This document shows, one piece after another, positions 63,242-64,000 of a stretch of 64,000 bases of DNA. The notes under the pieces are model-generated. The model made no database searches, had not been told where the DNA came from, and saw nothing but the letters and a program-made list of their open reading frames with translations. The first letter of the stretch is position 1. Every line of letters begins with the position of its first letter. The translations under genes were made by a program, and so were the position numbers. This DNA is from Rhizobium tropici CIAT 899 (GTDB lineage Bacteria; Pseudomonadota; Alphaproteobacteria; Rhizobiales; Rhizobiaceae), in assembly GCF_000330885.1 (NCBI RefSeq), contig NC_020062.1, forward strand, positions 752,374 through 816,373, given 5' to 3'.

Positions 63242-63919
63242 ATGCGCGCTCTGACAAAAATGACGCTCGCGGATACCGCCGTTGAAGCAATCCGCAACGA
63301 AATCACCGCCCGACGTTGGCTGGTCGGGGAAAAGCTGCCGAACGAAGCCTCCCTTTCATCCATGCTGTCGGTCAGCCGCGGTACGATCCGCGAGGCGGTG
63401 AGGGTGCTGGTGTCGCAGGGTTATCTCGAAACTCGGCAGGGATCCGGGACCTATGTTCGGTCTAACAGGGATGTCAGTCTCCCCCTGGATATGGCGCGTC
63501 GCGCTGGATTGAGGGATCAGTTCGAGGCCCGGCTTGCGCTGGAGGTCGAGGCCGCGCGGCTTGCCGCGCTGCGCCACTCACCGGACGTTGTTTCCCAGTT
63601 GCGCGCCTTGCTGGTTGCTCGCGGCAATTATACGGGCGGCGATAAGGCCGCATTCGTCGAGCGCGATCTTGCCTTTCACAGGGCGGTCGTTGCTGCCTCG
63701 CAGAACAGGGCCATGATCGAAATCTACGAGTTCTTCTCTTTCTCGATTGCCGAAACCATCGAGGCGACGCTCGGCGAGGATATTCCCGAGCCGGATATGC
63801 AGGCGCATATCGCCATCGTCGATGCCATCGAAAGCGGCAGTCCCGAAGCGGCCGACAGAGCCGTGCGCCACTTCATGGCCCCCATCGTCGCTACTCTTGA
63901 TCGGTTGCTTATGTCATGA
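63242..63919 (+). CDS. GntR/FadR-type regulator
   Basis: The 225-residue protein has a winged helix (KLPNEASLSSMLSVSRGTIREAVRVLVSQGYLETRQGSGTYV) and an FCD domain with DLAFHRAVVAAS and EPDMQAHIAIVDAI metal-binding helices. The ATG at 63242 is the first of two in-frame candidates; the ribosome site is weak. It overlaps the next gene by four bases (ATGA), so it is co-transcribed with, and probably regulates, that unknown gene. Confidence 0.9.
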   Translation: MRALTKMTLADTAVEAIRNEITARRWLVGEKLPNEASLSSMLSVSRGTIREAVRVLVSQGYLETRQGSGTYVRSNRDVSLPLDMARRAGLRDQFEARLALEVEAARLAALRHSPDVVSQLRALLVARGNYTGGDKAAFVERDLAFHRAVVAASQNRAMIEIYEFFSFSIAETIEATLGEDIPEPDMQAHIAIVDAIESGSPEAADRAVRHFMAPIVATLDRLLMS

Positions 63920-64000
63920 CCATGCCGTCGCAAAATCCCGCCTCGGTCGAATTGATCGATGCCGAGGCCGATGAAATTCCAGCACCGCTGCCGCATGGAG
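63916..64000 (+). CDS. 5' end of an unknown gene, coupled to the GntR gene (partial)
   Basis: ATG at 63916 overlaps the GntR stop (ATGA). The 28 codons in the window begin MTMPSQNPAS and continue ELIDAEADEIP, a hydrophilic start like the cytoplasmic tail of a transporter. The family cannot be told because the rest is outside the window. Confidence 0.65.
   Translation, partial: MTMPSQNPASVELIDAEADEIPAPLPHG

Overview
The window looks like chromosomal or chromid DNA of a fast-growing Rhizobiaceae bacterium, probably Rhizobium or Agrobacterium. Evidence for this is the GC-rich coding sequence with dense, overlapping operons, the many ABC importers each paired with a FadR-type GntR regulator, an asparagine-catabolism cluster with the gene content known from Rhizobium etli (ansR, ansP, ansA, aspartase), and a fused-AB (group 2) Mrp/Pha antiporter operon. 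I see no rRNA, tRNA, CRISPR array, insertion sequence or prophage. The placement rests on gene content alone, not on a database search.

Layout. 1-1.3 kb: the tail of an unknown gene and a DHA1-type MFS exporter. 1.5-6.3 kb: L-asparagine module (GntR regulator, aspartase, permease, asparaginase) with a strong pair of operator-like inverted repeats between the divergent aspA and ansP. 6.4-9.6 kb: isocitrate lyase with a small partner gene, divergent from an ScfR/RamB-type XRE-IrrE regulator. 9.6-16.4 kb: seven-gene minus-strand operon (DHDPS-family lyase, GntR, CUT1 ABC importer, PfkB kinase). 16.6-23.8 kb: six-gene minus-strand operon pairing a BMP-type (nucleoside-like) ABC importer with an amidase and a cytosine-deaminase-like amidohydrolase. 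24-26.9 kb: TetR/VOC pair, KTSC protein, ACS-type MFS transporter. 27-36.1 kb: Opp/Dpp-type ABC importer in line with an enolase-superfamily sugar-acid dehydratase, divergent from a GntR and a second DHDPS-family enzyme. 36.1-40 kb: L,D-transpeptidase, small proteins, an orphan PhnM and a small XRE protein. 40-46.1 kb: Mrp Na+/H+ antiporter operon. 46.1-49.6 kb: GNAT acetyltransferase, a gene-poor stretch with a coding-like remnant, an Ala/Lys/Pro-tailed protein and a family 2 glycosyltransferase. 49.6-53.7 kb: secreted GH5 glycosidase, SnoaL-like protein, YbfB-type MFS and its divergent LysR regulator. 53.7-61.8 kb: peptide-import operon ending in an M14-type metallopeptidase and beginning with an unannotated 42-codon ORF, divergent from a GntR regulator. 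61.9-64 kb: SET-type MFS, a GntR regulator and the start of a coupled gene.

The window is mainly a series of uptake-plus-catabolism modules, each with its own local regulator. Carbon from asparagine leaves as fumarate, the glyoxylate shunt enzyme serves acetate or fatty-acid growth, and sugar acids, nucleobase-like amides and peptides are handled by dedicated ABC systems. The least understood parts are the peptide importer/M14/42-aa-ORF module, the amidase/deaminase/BMP operon, and several very small genes.
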